Assembly (NCBI GenBank): GCA_014155875.1
Contig: JACEFZ010014529.1
Span: 63,915 to 127,914 of the forward strand
Origin: Cepaea nemoralis
Lineage: Eukaryota; Mollusca; Gastropoda; Stylommatophora; Helicidae
Direction: 5' to 3'
Length of the DNA: 64,000 nt
The translations under genes and the position numbers were made by a program. Position 1 is the first letter of the stretch. Every line of letters starts with the position of its first letter. Under the pieces are notes generated by a model, which was not told where the DNA came from, searched no databases, and saw only the letters and a list, made by a program, of their open reading frames with translations. Positions 35,270 to 46,918 of this stretch are shown one piece after another.

Positions 35270-35960
35270 TTTATCACCTGTCATGGTAACTTGTCTAACT
35301 GTCTGCTCAGGGAGATAAACTGATACCTGTCTAATCATTTGCTTTACCCCCTGCTATTGTAACTCCCCTAACTGTCCGCTCAAGGAGATCAACTGATATC
35401 AGCCCTATCCATTGCTTTACCCCCTGTCTGCTCAAGGAGATCAACTGATATGAGGCTGATCCACTGCTCTACCTCCTGCCATGGTAACTTCCCTGTCTGC
35501 TCAAGGAGATCAACTGATATCAGTCCAATCCATTGCTTTACCTCCTGCCATGGTAATTCCCCTAACTTCGCTCAAGGAGATCAACTGATATGAGGCCGAT
35601 CCATTGCTCTACCCCCTGCCATGGTAACTCCCCTGTCTGCTCAAGGAGATCAGCTGATATCAGCCCTATCCACTGATTTATTTCCTGCCATGGTAACTCC
35701 TCTAACTCTCCGCTCAAGAAGATCAACTGATTATCAGTCCTATCCATTGCTTTACATCCTGCCATTGTAATTCCCCTAACTGTCTGCTCAAGGAGATCAA
35801 CTGATATCAGTCCTGTCCATTGCTTTACCTCCTGCCATGATAGCTCGCTTAACTGTCCGCTCAAGGAGATCAACTATCTGTCTGATTGATTGCTCTACCT
35901 CCTGCCATGGTAACTCGCCTAATTGTCCGCTCAAGGATATCAGCTGATATCTTGAAGCAT
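35270..35960 (+). repeat. Irregular minisatellite of roughly 60-110 bp units
   Basis: Recurring blocks GCTCAAGGAGATCAACTGAT, ATCAGTCCTATCCATTGCTT and CCTGCCATGGTAACTCCCCT alternate with deletions. It fills much of intron 7. Confidence 0.85.
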
Positions 35961-36289
35961 TTATGTATTATGTTGTCTAGTGCAAGTACTGATTGTATTA
36001 CATATTTTCTTGTGAGTGGCTTGGAAGATTATTGATTCTTTTAAATATTGTTTTATGTGTGACTCTAGAACTGTCTCCAGGTGTCCAATGATCTAATCTA
36101 GAGCACATACTTTGTGTTATTTAAATTATAAATACATGTTTTTCATTTTTATTAATGGGACATGTTTCATAACTATACAGAACAAATTTCCTAAAGAGAT
36201 TATTGTGGGGAAGTGTTTTTGGCATAGGATATACCCAGCTACTGGAACAGCCATATCCTGTTGACTAGCTGAAAGGGAAAATGTAATGA

Positions 36290-36605
36290 CTTGTGTTACA
36301 TTGATGACAATAATCCACTGTTTCTGCTACATTGATGACAATAATCCACTGTTTCTGCTACATTGATGACAATAATCCACTGTTTCTGCTACATTGATGA
36401 CAATAATCCACTGTTTCTGCTACATTGATGACAATAATCCACTGTTTGTGTTACATTGATGACAATAATCCACTGTTTGTGTTACAGTGATGACAATAAT
36501 CCACTGTTTGTGTTACATTGATGACAATAATCCACTGTTTGTGTTACAGTGATGACAATAATCCACTGTTTCTGCTACATTGATGACAATAATCCAATGT
36601 TTGTG
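36290..36605 (+). repeat. 31-bp minisatellite, ten copies, upstream of exon 8
   Basis: The unit is ATTGATGACAATAATCCACT followed by GTTTCTGCTAC, with GTGTTAC variants. It ends about 45 bases before exon 8. Confidence 0.95.
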
Positions 36606-36650
36606 TTACTTTCTTGTGCTGAGATGTTTCCTTGTTTGTGTTTGACCCAG

Positions 36651-36793
36651 GGCTTCAGAACTGGGCACGTATATAAGATGCCAATAGTGAAACAGGAGAA
36701 GAAGGAGAGGTCAAACAGTGAAGTAGAGATTCCACCAGCATCTAGTTCTTTTACGTACATCTTTGATGGGGACTACGAGCACTCTAAATATGT
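36651..36793 (+). CDS. ADD1: Adducin exon 8
   Basis: It encodes GFRTGHVYKMPIVKQEKKER, then SSFTYIFDGDYEHSKY, the neck region where other adducins have a conserved R-x-G-Y/H segment. The donor is TATGT|GTAAGT, leaving two bases; exon 9 supplies one, giving Val. Acceptor TTTGACCCAG. Residues about 371-417. Confidence 0.93.
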
Positions 36794-36889
36794 GTAAGTA
36801 TGCCAAATGTATGATCAAATTAAATGTGTGAGAAATGTGTCTAAACAAGGGGCTGTGGGTCGTCTGCTTATGTCGTTAAAGGAGACTAA

Positions 36890-37025
36890 GCACTTTAAAT
36901 ATAAGTATAGGGGATACTCAGAAATCAGTGGGTTGATGGCGAGGACACTGGTTATAGGGAAAGCTAATCTACACACAAAAATCAGTCCTGTGAACTTGTT
37001 GTGGCACATGGATGTCTACGCTTAA
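36890..37025 (-). mobile_element. Repeat family 4 copy, minus strand
   Basis: The reverse complement carries ATTAGCTTTCCCTATAAC and CCTCGCCATCAACCCACTG, matching the copies at 27815 and 40550. Confidence 0.5.
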
Positions 37026-37909
37026 ATTCAAAGTGAGTTAACAGAAAAAAAAATATAAGAGCTCAAGTGACGTGAGCGTTGGACACTTCAGTTAAACTGG
37101 GTATTCTGGGGGATCCATCAACTAGAGTGTAGGGCACCTCCACCATCATCATCATCATCATCTTTCCACTTTTGCTGTTAAGCGTGTGGGGGAGGAATAG
37201 TTGGTGTTCTAGCGCTTGGTGGGTGACTGGATGGTGTCATTCCATGTTATTGTACACTGTCTTTGATATCGTCAGTCCATTTTCCGCTTGCCATCCTCTT
37301 GTATCAAGTACTGGTAGTTGATGGTGTTGCACTCAAAATATGTGTATGTATGGTAACTATGAGCACATTAAATGTGTATGCTTGGAAACTGATCATTGTG
37401 AATATGTCGATACATTTAGGGACTGTGAGCAGTCACAGAATGTGTGAGTAATTCTGTGTCTTCAGTGGTGTAGGGTTTGAATCTACATTGTGGCAGATTT
37501 TAAAATTGACCTGAGCCACCAGCCCAGCTAAAACTGGGCACCAGGAAATGTCTGGGGAAGTGAGGGCGACCACCAGGATACTGACCACATCACGCCTGCA
37601 GTGCCAGTTGGTCTAGACAAGTCTGGGTTCAGGACGATGTGCCTTGAGACATGTGAGAGGGTCCTTTACTGGCCATGTTTGAAATGATGTCCCTTGTCTG
37701 TATGAATGAACATGTCTCTGTTTAAAAAATATTTCATTAAAATGTAATTAGAATTATTCTCATTTAAGTTTCTTATTTTGCAGTAAACTTTTTCTACAGA
37801 AGTGCATTTTTCTATCTTTATTATTCTGGATGCTTCATATATGCATAAGAGCCCAGTGTACTTTCTGTGTTTTGTGTAATTGTAGTTACACTTCTGTATG
37901 TCCTCATAG

Positions 37910-38039
37910 ATCACCTGTGAAAGCTGCAATGGAGAGACAGAAAAAAGCGTATAAAGCAGGCTGGCTGACAACTCCCAACACATACAAGAAGACAGAAGTT
38001 GATGAGATTGGTACCATAACACCAAAGAAGATAACCAAG
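37910..38039 (+). CDS. ADD1: Adducin exon 9
   Basis: It encodes SPVKAAMERQKKAYKAGWLT followed by TPNTYKKTEVDEIGTITPKK. The W-L-T/N-T-P-N-T-Y motif is a hallmark of the adducin neck. Acceptor GTCCTCATAG and donor AAG|GTAGGT are in phase 0. Residues about 418-461. Confidence 0.95.
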
Positions 38040-38189
38040 GTAGGTCTATAGAATCTTGGTGGTTTAATTAATGAGGTGATCACATGTCCATCTTTGAATA
38101 CCTTGGCTACCTAAGTAATAACAATGGGGGCTGTTCAAACAAAGTTGGAAGGATTTTGGCCAAAGTAAGGCAGAGGTTTAACATAGGGG

Positions 38190-38578
38190 ACTGAGTGGTC
38201 TCGAGGTATGGTGTCCGCTTCGAGAGCTGGAGGTCCTGGGTTGAAGCCCCAGTGACGGCCGGGATTTTTTCACATGGACTTCTGGTAACAAAATGTCCCC
38301 TCGCCTCTGGGTAGTGAGATCGGACGCCCATGTGTGTTGTTGTGCACTTAAAAAAATCCCTTGGCAGTTGGATATCTAAAAAGAGTAGCCTAATGGCACT
38401 GCCTAGGCAAAATTTCGAGGTGAAAATCTATCCAAAGTGTTCAAGAATCCTTGCCAGTGCTACAGAGTTTATGCACTGAGCTGAGTTTCTCCTGACTCAG
38501 GCTTGAGTTAGGAGTAGAACAGAGCACTTATGGGTTGCACCCGTGTGCCATGATCTTGATCTGTCGACTAGACTAAAC
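38190..38578 (+). mobile_element. SINE-1, full length, tRNA-derived
   Basis: The head contains an A-box-like GACTGAGTGGTC and a B-box-like GGGTTGAAGCCCC, and the tail ends CTGTCGACTAGACTAAAC. This copy has the most complete head in the window. Confidence 0.85.
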
Positions 38579-39139
38579 AGGTTTAACATAAACAGCATGA
38601 AGAACTTAATGGCAGAACACCAGCACACGTCACAATTTTGAGGACAGGCCCTTTCCTATGACAACATAAGATGTGAATGATGACCATTTCATAAACATTA
38701 ACGGAAAACAATGTGGACTTCTGAACTTCAATGCAAATACTGTGGATCGAGAAAAAAAAGGACACTGACATTCTACAAGATCGAACAAATGAACACACTT
38801 TATTTTCAAGGGGTCACAAATTGGACACGCAGGCCCGTCTTACATTCAGTAACACAAATCCACACTCCCTCACATACACATATACTCACTCACAATCACA
38901 AACTCACTAACAAAAGTTGCCCTGAACATGGCGATAACTGGCTGGTAAACAGACTCATGTCTTCGCTGAGCCCAGTACCAGAGCGCTATGTGTTGGCACT
39001 GCAATTATGGAAGCCTCCTTGGGTAGCGGAGAATGCCCATGGTCTGCCCCTGCCTTCCCTTGAGGGCTGACTGGGAAGTCTTCAGCTGTTCTAAATGGGC
39101 CAACTGGGATGGGGATGACACCACAACAGTGAGAGCCAA

Positions 39140-39300
39140 ATATCCTATGAAACACCTGGGATGGTAACCCAACAAATGCCTGAAGTCATCGGATGTGTCG
39201 GCCGAAAGGTTCAAATATCGCAGCTCTTCTTTAAACAGGCACAACAGCTATCACTACTAAAACAACATTCCGGATGAATCCAGAAGCAGAAGAAGAAGTA
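39140..39300 (+). mobile_element. Repeat family 2 copy
   Basis: It contains CATCGGATGTGTCGGCCGAA, CAGCTCTTCTTTAAACAGGC and a GAAGAAGAAG end. Confidence 0.8.
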
Positions 39301-39399
39301 TCATGTCTTGGAAACTATAATATTTTGATCAGTGAAAGATGGGGCTGACCAAGATGACAGTGGACACAGGACATTTAAAGATCCCTTTACATGAGAAAA

Positions 39400-39556
39400 T
39401 CATGGGAGGAATCAGTAACATTGGAAGGAATCAGTAACATTGGAAGGAATCTGTAACATTGGAAGGAATCTGTAACATTGGAAGGAATCAGTAACATTGG
39501 AAGGAATCAGTAACATTGGAAGGAATCAGTAACATTGGAAGGAATCAGTAACATTG
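39400..39556 (+). repeat. 19-bp minisatellite, eight copies
   Basis: The unit is GGAATCAGTAACATTGGAA. Confidence 0.95.
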
Positions 39557-39596
39557 ACTTTATTTCACACACTTGCTTTGAACTCAAGCTTAGTCC

Positions 39597-40525
39597 ATAG
39601 GAGTGAAACAGGGTTGTGTCTTATCACCGATGCTTTTTGGAATAGCTATCGATTGGGTCATGCGCAAATGCACAAGCAACACAAATATGGGTATTCATTG
39701 GGTTGACAAAATTCTAGAAGACCTGGACTTTGCCGACGACATAGTGTTTTTGAGTTCCAACACATCCGGATGCTCAAGAGAAAATAAACCACCTCCAAAA
39801 TGTTTCAGGGCAAATTGGTCTCCAAATTAACACCACAAAAACAAAGACTATTGATCTTACCAACAGTTCAGATGAGACCAAATTGAACAGCTACGTTCTT
39901 GAAAAAGTCAACAGCTTCACATACCTAGGAAGCAAAATGACATCCACAGGGGACTCAACACCAGAAATATCAACTAGAATCGCACTGGCATCTAGTGCCT
40001 TCAACAAACTGTCAAACATCTGGAAGTCAAAGACACTCAGCAAACACACAAAACTTAAAATCTTCAACTCTTGTGTGATTCCAGTGTTAACGTATGGATG
40101 TGAAAGTTGGAAATCAACGGTAGCTTTAGATAAAAAATTAGACAATTTTGAGAACAAATGTCTTAGAAGACTTCTAAACATCCACTGGACAGACTTCAGA
40201 ACCAATTCGCAAATAAGACAAGAGACTAAGCAAGATACAGTATCCAATTTCATAAGAAGACGCCGTTGGAACTACATCGGCCATGTACTCAGAATGGACA
40301 AGACAAGACTCCCCTACCAAGCCCTCATATGGTCACCGGTAGGGAAAAGAAAACGGGGAAGACCAAGAGAGACCCTGCGTAGAACCATCATTAGAGAAGG
40401 CTCATTCAATGGCCAAGTAAATATCCAAGATCTACAACAGATAGCAGCGAACCGCCAGGCATGGAGAGACAGGACTTCTGCCCTATGCGCCGCCTTAGGC
40501 TCAAGAGGAAAGACTAACTAACTAA
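39597..40525 (+). mobile_element. LINE RT fragment, relatively well preserved, intron 9
   Basis: It starts at the RT motif VKQGCVLSPMLFGIAIDWVM and reaches the FADD box (EDLDFADDIVFLSSN) before one frameshift near 39780-39880. A 212-residue open frame (39883-40521) continues with SFTYLGSKMTSTGD, LTYGCESWKS, NYIGHVLRMDK and GKRKRGRPRETLRR. The tail is (ACTA)n. It is a different subfamily from the 4.4-kb LINE. Good preservation suggests a fairly recent insertion. Confidence 0.92.
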
Positions 40526-40549
40526 CTAACTTAGTCCATATATGTGCTA

Positions 40550-40685
40550 GTGCTTCCAGTGCACGGGGCTGAGTTTTGCTACTGGATTAGCTTTCCTTAT
40601 TACCAATGTCCCTCGCCATCAGGCAAACCCACTCCCACTGTAGTTTAGTTCCCAAGTCACAATTTTAGAGCGAGCTGACCTCCAA
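40550..40685 (+). mobile_element. Repeat family 4 copy
   Basis: It shares ATTAGCTTTCCTTATTACCA and CTCGCCATCAGGCAAACCCA with 27815-28010. Confidence 0.6.
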
Positions 40686-40945
40686 CATTGAATGTTTCTC
40701 ATTTTGTAACATAGAAATGTAGATGGAGTCAATCAGTGTTGTAGTAACATTGAATGTTTCTCATTATGTAACATAGAAATGTAGATGGAGTCAATCAGTG
40801 TTGTAGTAACATTGAATGTTTCTCATTATGTAACATAGAAATGTAGATGAAGTGAATCAGTGTTGTAGTAACATTGAATGTTTCTCATTATGTAACAAAA
40901 AAGTGTAGATTGAAGGAATCAGTGTTGTTGTAACATCATGTAAAG
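40684..40945 (+). repeat. 62-bp tandem repeat, four copies, upstream of exon 10
   Basis: The unit begins AACATTGAATGTTTCTCATT and includes GTAGATGGAGTCAATCAGTG. Confidence 0.93.
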
Positions 40946-40972
40946 AAAAAGATTGCAACTTTTCCATTTTAG

Positions 40973-41092
40973 TGGGTGCCGGAGACAGATTCACCCAACA
41001 GACCGGGTGGAGCCATTGTGAAAATTGAAAACCCCAACCAATTTGCCCCACAAGGAGAGAATCCGAGAGAGTTCAAGGAGAAGCAGAAGAGT
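40973..41092 (+). CDS. ADD1: Adducin exon 10
   Basis: It encodes WVPETDSPNRPGGAIVKIEN and PNQFAPQGENPREFKEKQKS. The I-x-I/V-x-N-P-N-Q-F block is highly conserved in adducins. Acceptor TTTCCATTTTAG and donor AGT|GTATGT. Residues about 462-501. Confidence 0.95.
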
Positions 41093-42069
41093 GTATGTAT
41101 TTACTGTTAAATCATGTTTGTGATGTCGGAAATCATTTGTTTGGTTTTGTTAGCAAGCCTGGGTTGTGGGTGTTTTCTTTCTTTTGTGGTCACAGCCTAG
41201 TCATTTCTTTCTTGGCACACAGAGCAAAATTGGCTTTGCTTCTTTTCTGGCATTCCATAAATCTAATGATAATGAAAACATTAAGCTCTTGTCTTATCTG
41301 CAAGCGGACAGTTCCATTCCATTTCCAGACATATCTCATAGTCTTTGCATGAAGTCGAACTTGCAAATGAAGATATAATCATTTCCCTCTGCCATATGAG
41401 GATCTCCAGCAGTGGTGGGTCCATACGAGATGCTCTGGTCCCTGTCCTCTCAGTGGGGCATCACATCCTGTAGAAGACTGGTGAACTCACCATCCCATAT
41501 ATGTGACCATTCCACTCTAGCTACTCATGGTGGCATAATTTCACATTCTTTTGTCTGGAACATTCTGGACGTTTATTTCACATAAGAGAAAGTTCTTTTA
41601 TAAATGTTATCTAAAACAGCTCATAGGCTGGAATAATTAGTTTGTAAATCTTCTCGAATTTTCAAGAAGTTCAATCTTTATTATAAAGAATATATAATTT
41701 CATTATACCTACTGGCAACTTACCGTCTTGGCAGGCGATAGTTATTGTACTTTAAAAAAAAATGGCATAACCTCTCTGTAACACAAAGGCTGGGCTGAAT
41801 TTAGAGACCATGTGTTGCCCTTGCAGCATGATTTCTGTCATGACATTTAGTCTTTAGGTTGCATTTCCTCGCAGCAGGATAAGGCTTGTACACTCTGAAT
41901 TGTGCTCATCCTCTCAAAGCCGTTGGCACAATGTGGGTTGCCAGGTTTGGTGAGCACCGCCCAACATTTGGTGCTAACAGAAAGCTGGTAGTATCGTCTA
42001 CTGTCATACTGTAGCCCAGTCATATAGAATGAGACCTGACTAACATTTCATTATAATTTATATATTATT

Positions 42070-42553
42070 TCATAAATATTCTAGAGCTTTCCAGAAGTTG
42101 ATTCTACATAATGGATATATTATCTTATAAACCTTTCATAACTGATATTTTCTGTCACCAGATCAGGGAAGGATGATTCTACATAATGGATATATTATCT
42201 TATAAACCTTTCATAACTGATATTTTCTGTCACCAGATCAGGGAAGGATGATTCTACATAATGGATTTATTATCTTATCATAACTGAATTCTCTGACACC
42301 AGATAAAGAAGTTGATTCTACATGATCAGATAATATATCCATTATGTAGAATTATCCTTCTTGATCTGGTGACAGAGAATTCAGTTATAGTCAGATAATA
42401 TATCCATTATGTAGGATCATCCTTCTTGATCTGGTTGATTCTACATAATGGATATATTATCTTATAACTGACACTCTCTGTCACCAGATCAAGGAAGTTG
42501 ATTCTACATAATGGATATATCATCTGATCATAACTGATTTTCTCTGTCCCTAG
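42070..42553 (+). repeat. Minisatellite of 66-75 bp with direct and inverted copies that mimic the exon 11 acceptor
   Basis: Copies contain ATTCTACATAATGGATATAT and end in TATTTTCTGTCACCAGATCA, closely resembling the genuine exon 11 junction CTCTGTCCCTAG|ATCAAGAAGG. Acceptor-like CAG sites fall at 42161, 42236, 42302 and 42486. Copies between about 42310 and 42430 are inverted. The real acceptor is at 42553. Confidence 0.85.
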
Positions 42554-42646
42554 ATCAAGAAGGACTACTATGAGGAGAGGATTACAGCTGGTCCCCAGTC
42601 GAGAATTCTGGAAGGTATTACTTGGGACGAGGCTCAAAGGGCAAAG
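42554..42646 (+). CDS. ADD1: Adducin exon 11
   Basis: It encodes IKKDYYEERITAGPQSRILE and GITWDEAQRAK, the neck-tail segment. Donor AAG|GTAACT, phase 0. Residues about 502-532. Confidence 0.92.
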
Positions 42647-42820
42647 GTAACTCTTTCATGTTTGCACTGTTGTTTTGTATTTTTGTATTTATTTAGTTAT
42701 TTCTAGCAAGCTTAATTTCTGCTGTTTTTGTTTGTTTGGCTAACTTCATCCCAGTGGATAATTCTGGAAACCATGGCTTAGGTTACACCTTAGAGGACAA
42801 GGTAACAGTGGTAGGCTTAA

Positions 42821-43504
42821 CCCTTTACAGGGCAGACGCTTGTCCGTTTTGTAGCCCTGAACGGGCAAGATTTTTTCAGGTTCTGTAAAAATTTCGAGAC
42901 GCGTTAGTAAAAACATCACAAACAAGGTGTTAGTCAACCGATTTTAGTTAAATAAACAACACAATGAAGGGAAAAGCATGCAGAATATGTTACTCACGTG
43001 ATTGTTGCCGGTAATCCATATATGAACACAAATATTTACGAAATACGGCATGTTTGTGATTTTCCGTCATCTATACGGCAATTTACAAACACATTTTCAG
43101 AATCATAATCACTTACTTTAAAGTCCGACTCACGACTGCTAATGCAAAGTAACGCTTTGCACTGATATCTAGCTCCGATTAATAATCAACTTCGTGCCCT
43201 TTAATGTCATTTAAATTGAACAGAGCGAAATCTCGGCTATCACTTGAAGAATCGCCGAAATCCATTTTGAAAAACAGCGTAAAACTCCCGAAAACTATCA
43301 AAACAAGTCCGTAAAAGTCCGTTCAAAGTCATTGTAGCGCATTTACAAATGGCGGCCACGTTGTCAAGCTATGGGCGAAAGTGAAAGTAGCCGACGGAAG
43401 TGTCGGGAAGCCGAGAGATCGCGTTTTTACAATGCATAATAGTATCGGCCGTTACGCTCGTAGTTAGAGACCGGCCGGTAAAGGACGCTACGCCTTGTAA
43501 AGGG
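42821..43504 (-). mobile_element. piggyBac-type MITE with TTAA target duplications
   Basis: The 684-base element is flanked by TTAA at 42817-42820 and 43505-43508. The ends are CCCTTTACAGGGCAGACGC and, inverted at the right, CCCTTTACAAGGCGTAGCG. The minus strand has a short ORF beginning MDFGDSSSDSRDFALFNLND followed by a stop, which looks like the N-terminus of a transposase gene. The catalytic part is absent. TTAA plus CCCTTT termini are typical of piggyBac elements. Confidence 0.88.
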
Positions 43505-43879
43505 TTAACCGTTGGCCTGTCCAGCAAATATGAAGAAAGCCAGTTCTGGCTTTCCTCGACATCTTCGACTAGAAATACGAGACACTCAAGTATGATGAAA
43601 TCTTTGACTAGAAATATAAGACACTCAAGTATGATGAAATGGTGAAGTCATTTGTCTCATGTTCAGAAGGTTGTTATTTGTTCTCAGACTCAGTCATTCA
43701 GTTCATGGGTATAATTTTTTGGAGACCTCTGTGGGTCTCGCTGGAACCATTGAGTTCATGCTCCGAGAAACTCTTGTGGCAGGTGGCTAGTTGCTTGGCA
43801 GAGAGAGACTGCTTGATGGGGGAAACCCGGTACAGTGAAGTCGGTCCTCTTGTCTTTAAGTCCTTTTAACCTTTTTTTC

Positions 43880-44418
43880 TCCTTTGCATTGTCGGAAAAG
43901 ATGTCAATTGAAACGAGAAAAAGAGTGTTGAGGGGATACATAGAGCCTGTTCTTTTGTATGGATGTGAAACTTGGACATACATAGAGCCTGTTCTTTTGT
44001 ATGGATGTGAAACTTGGACAATGTGCAGTCAAGCTGAAAAACACCTGATGGCTGCAGAAATGTGGTTTCTGAGGAAAATGCAAAGAATACCATGGACAGA
44101 CAGAAAAACCAATGACCAAGTACTACAGGAGACAAATGAAAATCGTAAATTGATTAGAGAAATTAGACATAGACAGTAAAAAAATTTTGGACATGTTATG
44201 AGAAGAAATGGATTGGAGAACTTAGTGACAACTGGCAAGATTGAAGGGAACAGGCCAAGCGGTAGACCGAGAGGAAAATATCTGGATGGCTGGCCACATG
44301 GCATGGACGAGACAGGAACACTGAGCTGATCCACGACTCTGGTGATCGAGTGAAATTGCGAGTCATGATCGCCCATGCTTTCCAGCATGGCACATGATTG
44401 ATTGATTGATTGTTGGAT
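43880..44418 (+). mobile_element. LINE C-terminal region and 3' end, intron 11
   Basis: It encodes MSIETRKRVLRGYIEPVLLY, AEMWFLRKMQRIPWTDRKTN and REIRHRQ, then a (ATTG)n tail. A 41-base tandem duplication (TACATAGAGCCTGTTCTTTT at 43938 and 43979) is in the coding part. Confidence 0.88.
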
Positions 44419-44429
44419 AGAATGGCTTT

Positions 44430-44578
44430 ACATGGGGAGGTGAACCCGGCAAACAAATACCTGAAGAAGTCGGATGTGTCGGCCGAAAGGTGCAAGTATC
44501 ACAGCTCTGCTGTAAACATGCACAGTGCAATTACATCCAAAAGAAACATTCCGGACGAATGAAGAAGAAGAAGAAAAA
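44430..44578 (+). mobile_element. Repeat family 2 copy
   Basis: It contains AGTCGGATGTGTCGGCCGAA, CAGCTCTGCTGTAAACATGC and a (GAA)n tail. It abuts the LINE tail ending at 44418. Confidence 0.85.
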
Positions 44579-44762
44579 TGGTTTTGGCAGAAAATGAGGA
44601 CGGTTTTGTGTTTTTATCATTTTATAATAATATGATTGTCTTTCACATTGTAATTCTTATTTCCTTATAATGTTTGCTTCTGTCTATCTTTATGTTTCTG
44701 CAAGTATAAACTGGCATTGTATAACTGAGCATTGAGCTTTCTCAACTGTCCTCTCTGGATAG

Positions 44763-44961
44763 GATGGCCAGCTGAGTGGTGCGGGTGACCAGTTCATTGT
44801 GGTTGGGGCTGCCTCCAAGGGGATCATACAACGGGACCATCAGCACAACGCGGTTGTGTATCGTCAGTACTATGCAGCTAACCCATTTGAGAACATGTCT
44901 GAAGCCGAGATTGATGCTTACCAAGCTGAAGTACAGCGTAGAGAACGAGGAGAACTTGAAA
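44763..44961 (+). CDS. ADD1: Adducin exon 12
   Basis: It encodes DGQLSGAGDQFIVVGAASKG, then NPFENMSEAEIDAYQAEVQR and ERGELE. The NPF-(x)-(4)-E-x-E/D-x-Y motif near the neck-tail boundary is conserved in adducins. Acceptor CTCTGGATAG and donor GAAA|GTAAGT, phase 1. Residues about 533-598. Confidence 0.94.
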
Positions 44962-44981
44962 GTAAGTCAAATGTTTGTTAA

Positions 44982-45740
44982 CAAAACCAGATCCTGTTTC
45001 TTAGTTGTATTTAAAATAGTTGGTTACTTAATTTGTCACGGTTCCAACTTCACAGCAAAGCATCACCCCATTATGCTTCGTTCATGTGCCAGTGAATATC
45101 ACACAAAATGCTCCTCGCTGCCCCATGTGAATAGTGGAACAGACAGGAGCCTCAACAAACCAACAGTCTGCACAGGTATACTATTCATAATGCTGCTGCC
45201 AGAGTGCCAACACAAAAGTCGGCTATGAAAAATACAGTTTATCGTCGATGGAAGCAGCAGCCACTAGAAAACCAGCAGCCACACATTACTGTGTAAGATA
45301 ACCCAGTCAGTTCAGCGACCTACCGGCCGCCATTTTTCTGAACATGCAATTCACACTACAGACAGCTGCGGACAGATGTAGAAGCACTCCACACGAAATT
45401 CACAGCTAACAGTGTCACTCCAAGCACACAACTCAGTAGCAGGGCAATGGAACCATGCACTACCAGTCCAGCATGAGGAAAATGCATAAGCAAACCGTAG
45501 CTACAAGCATAACCACTCCAGAGGCCATAACAGCTCAATTGCCTATCCTCCATGGTGGGGCCTGGAAGTCCAGTTGTATTTCAAATACAAAGTTTTAACT
45601 TTAGTATTCTCATAAGCAGTTTGTTTTCCTGTGTTGTATGTACACAGCTTTTCTCTTTACTTGGATAAATAACATCACGGAAAACAGAAATGTCATGACT
45701 GGTACAAAATCCACTCTCTGGCCAGTTGTGTGTGGCCTCC
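44982..45740. other. No recognised feature in this part of intron 12
   Basis: Short ORFs on both strands show no domain or repeat. RT-like remnants are possible but too decayed to call. Confidence 0.35.
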
Positions 45741-45744
45741 TCCA

Positions 45745-46372
45745 TGGACGTGAATGCTGGACGAGCCGTTAAATGGGAGGACAGCTAGATGCAGCGGGAT
45801 GTGATATTTGAGTAGAATATTGAGTACATGAAAGAGAAGAAAACATTGCTTATCCTTTACAGCACGTCGCAGCCAACCCTAGCATGTTTTAGCTGTTTGT
45901 GATTTCTTGGCGAGGTTACAGTCAGTAGTTTGCCATTGCTTTCTAAACAACTGGCACTCATACCATTGTATGAAATAAAACGCAAGGTCGTCTTATTTCC
46001 AAATTGCCTACAGCTGTGTTCTGAACATGGTATGTGCGATTACGAGTTGCATTGGTAACCCCTTCACCACAGAGCTGGCTGAAAACTAACACCAAGGTAT
46101 TAACAGCTGATCAAAGCCATAAGGAGAAGACAGATGAAATGTATGGGGCACGTCAGTAAATAAACTGCAATAGATGAATGAGCCGTGTACATTAGCACAA
46201 ATACTAGGCAAAGGGAGACAGCTTAAAAACCTGGCCAGTACATAGCAAGGGCAAGGCAGAGAAGTAAATATCTGGATAGCATGGTCGGGACAACAACATG
46301 GACCTGATCCATGACTCTGGTGATCACAGCATGACTGCCAGTGCTTATTGGCATGACACACAATGATGACTA
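45745..46372 (+). mobile_element. Heavily decayed LINE tail
   Basis: CATGACTCTGGTGATCACAG and the TTGGCATGACACACAATGAT ending match the 3' end of the LINE at 43880-44418. The upstream part retains only scattered similarity. Confidence 0.5.
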
Positions 46373-46739
46373 AATAGCAATACTAGCAAAATAAGCAACA
46401 CTAGCTCCATCAATAAACCAGTTGATAGAAAGGGGTGGAGTGTCATGATCATTGACGTCTGCTCAAGACCAGCCATCTTTCTCAACATCTGAAACCACAT
46501 TTTTGATATTTAAGTAAATATTATTCTCCTTATATCTGCAAAGTAACTCATTTGTTCCTTGTATCTGTAAAACCAAATGTTGTCCTAGTTTGCCAGTTTC
46601 TAAAGTATCATCTTCATCGCACATACAGATAATTGCCCAAGTGCTTTTGTCTCCTCCCATAGATTCCTAGTTGGAGTCAACAAATAACCATTTCAGTGCC
46701 CTCCTGGTATCTGTCAAACAGCTAGTTCTTTTCTAGCAT

Positions 46740-46918
46740 CAATAAAATCAATTCTTTCCTTGTATTTATAGTCCACTTCTTTCCTCGTATCTGTGGACCT
46801 GCTATTTCCTCGTATCTGTGGGCCTGTTATTTCCTCGTATCTGTAGACCTGTTATTTCCTTGTATGTGTGGACCTCTTTATTTCCTCATATCTGTAGACC
46901 TGTTATTTTCTCTTGTTG
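46740..46918 (+). repeat. Minisatellite of about 26 bp, six to seven copies
   Basis: The unit is TATTTCCTCGTATCTGTAGA followed by CCTGT. Confidence 0.9.
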
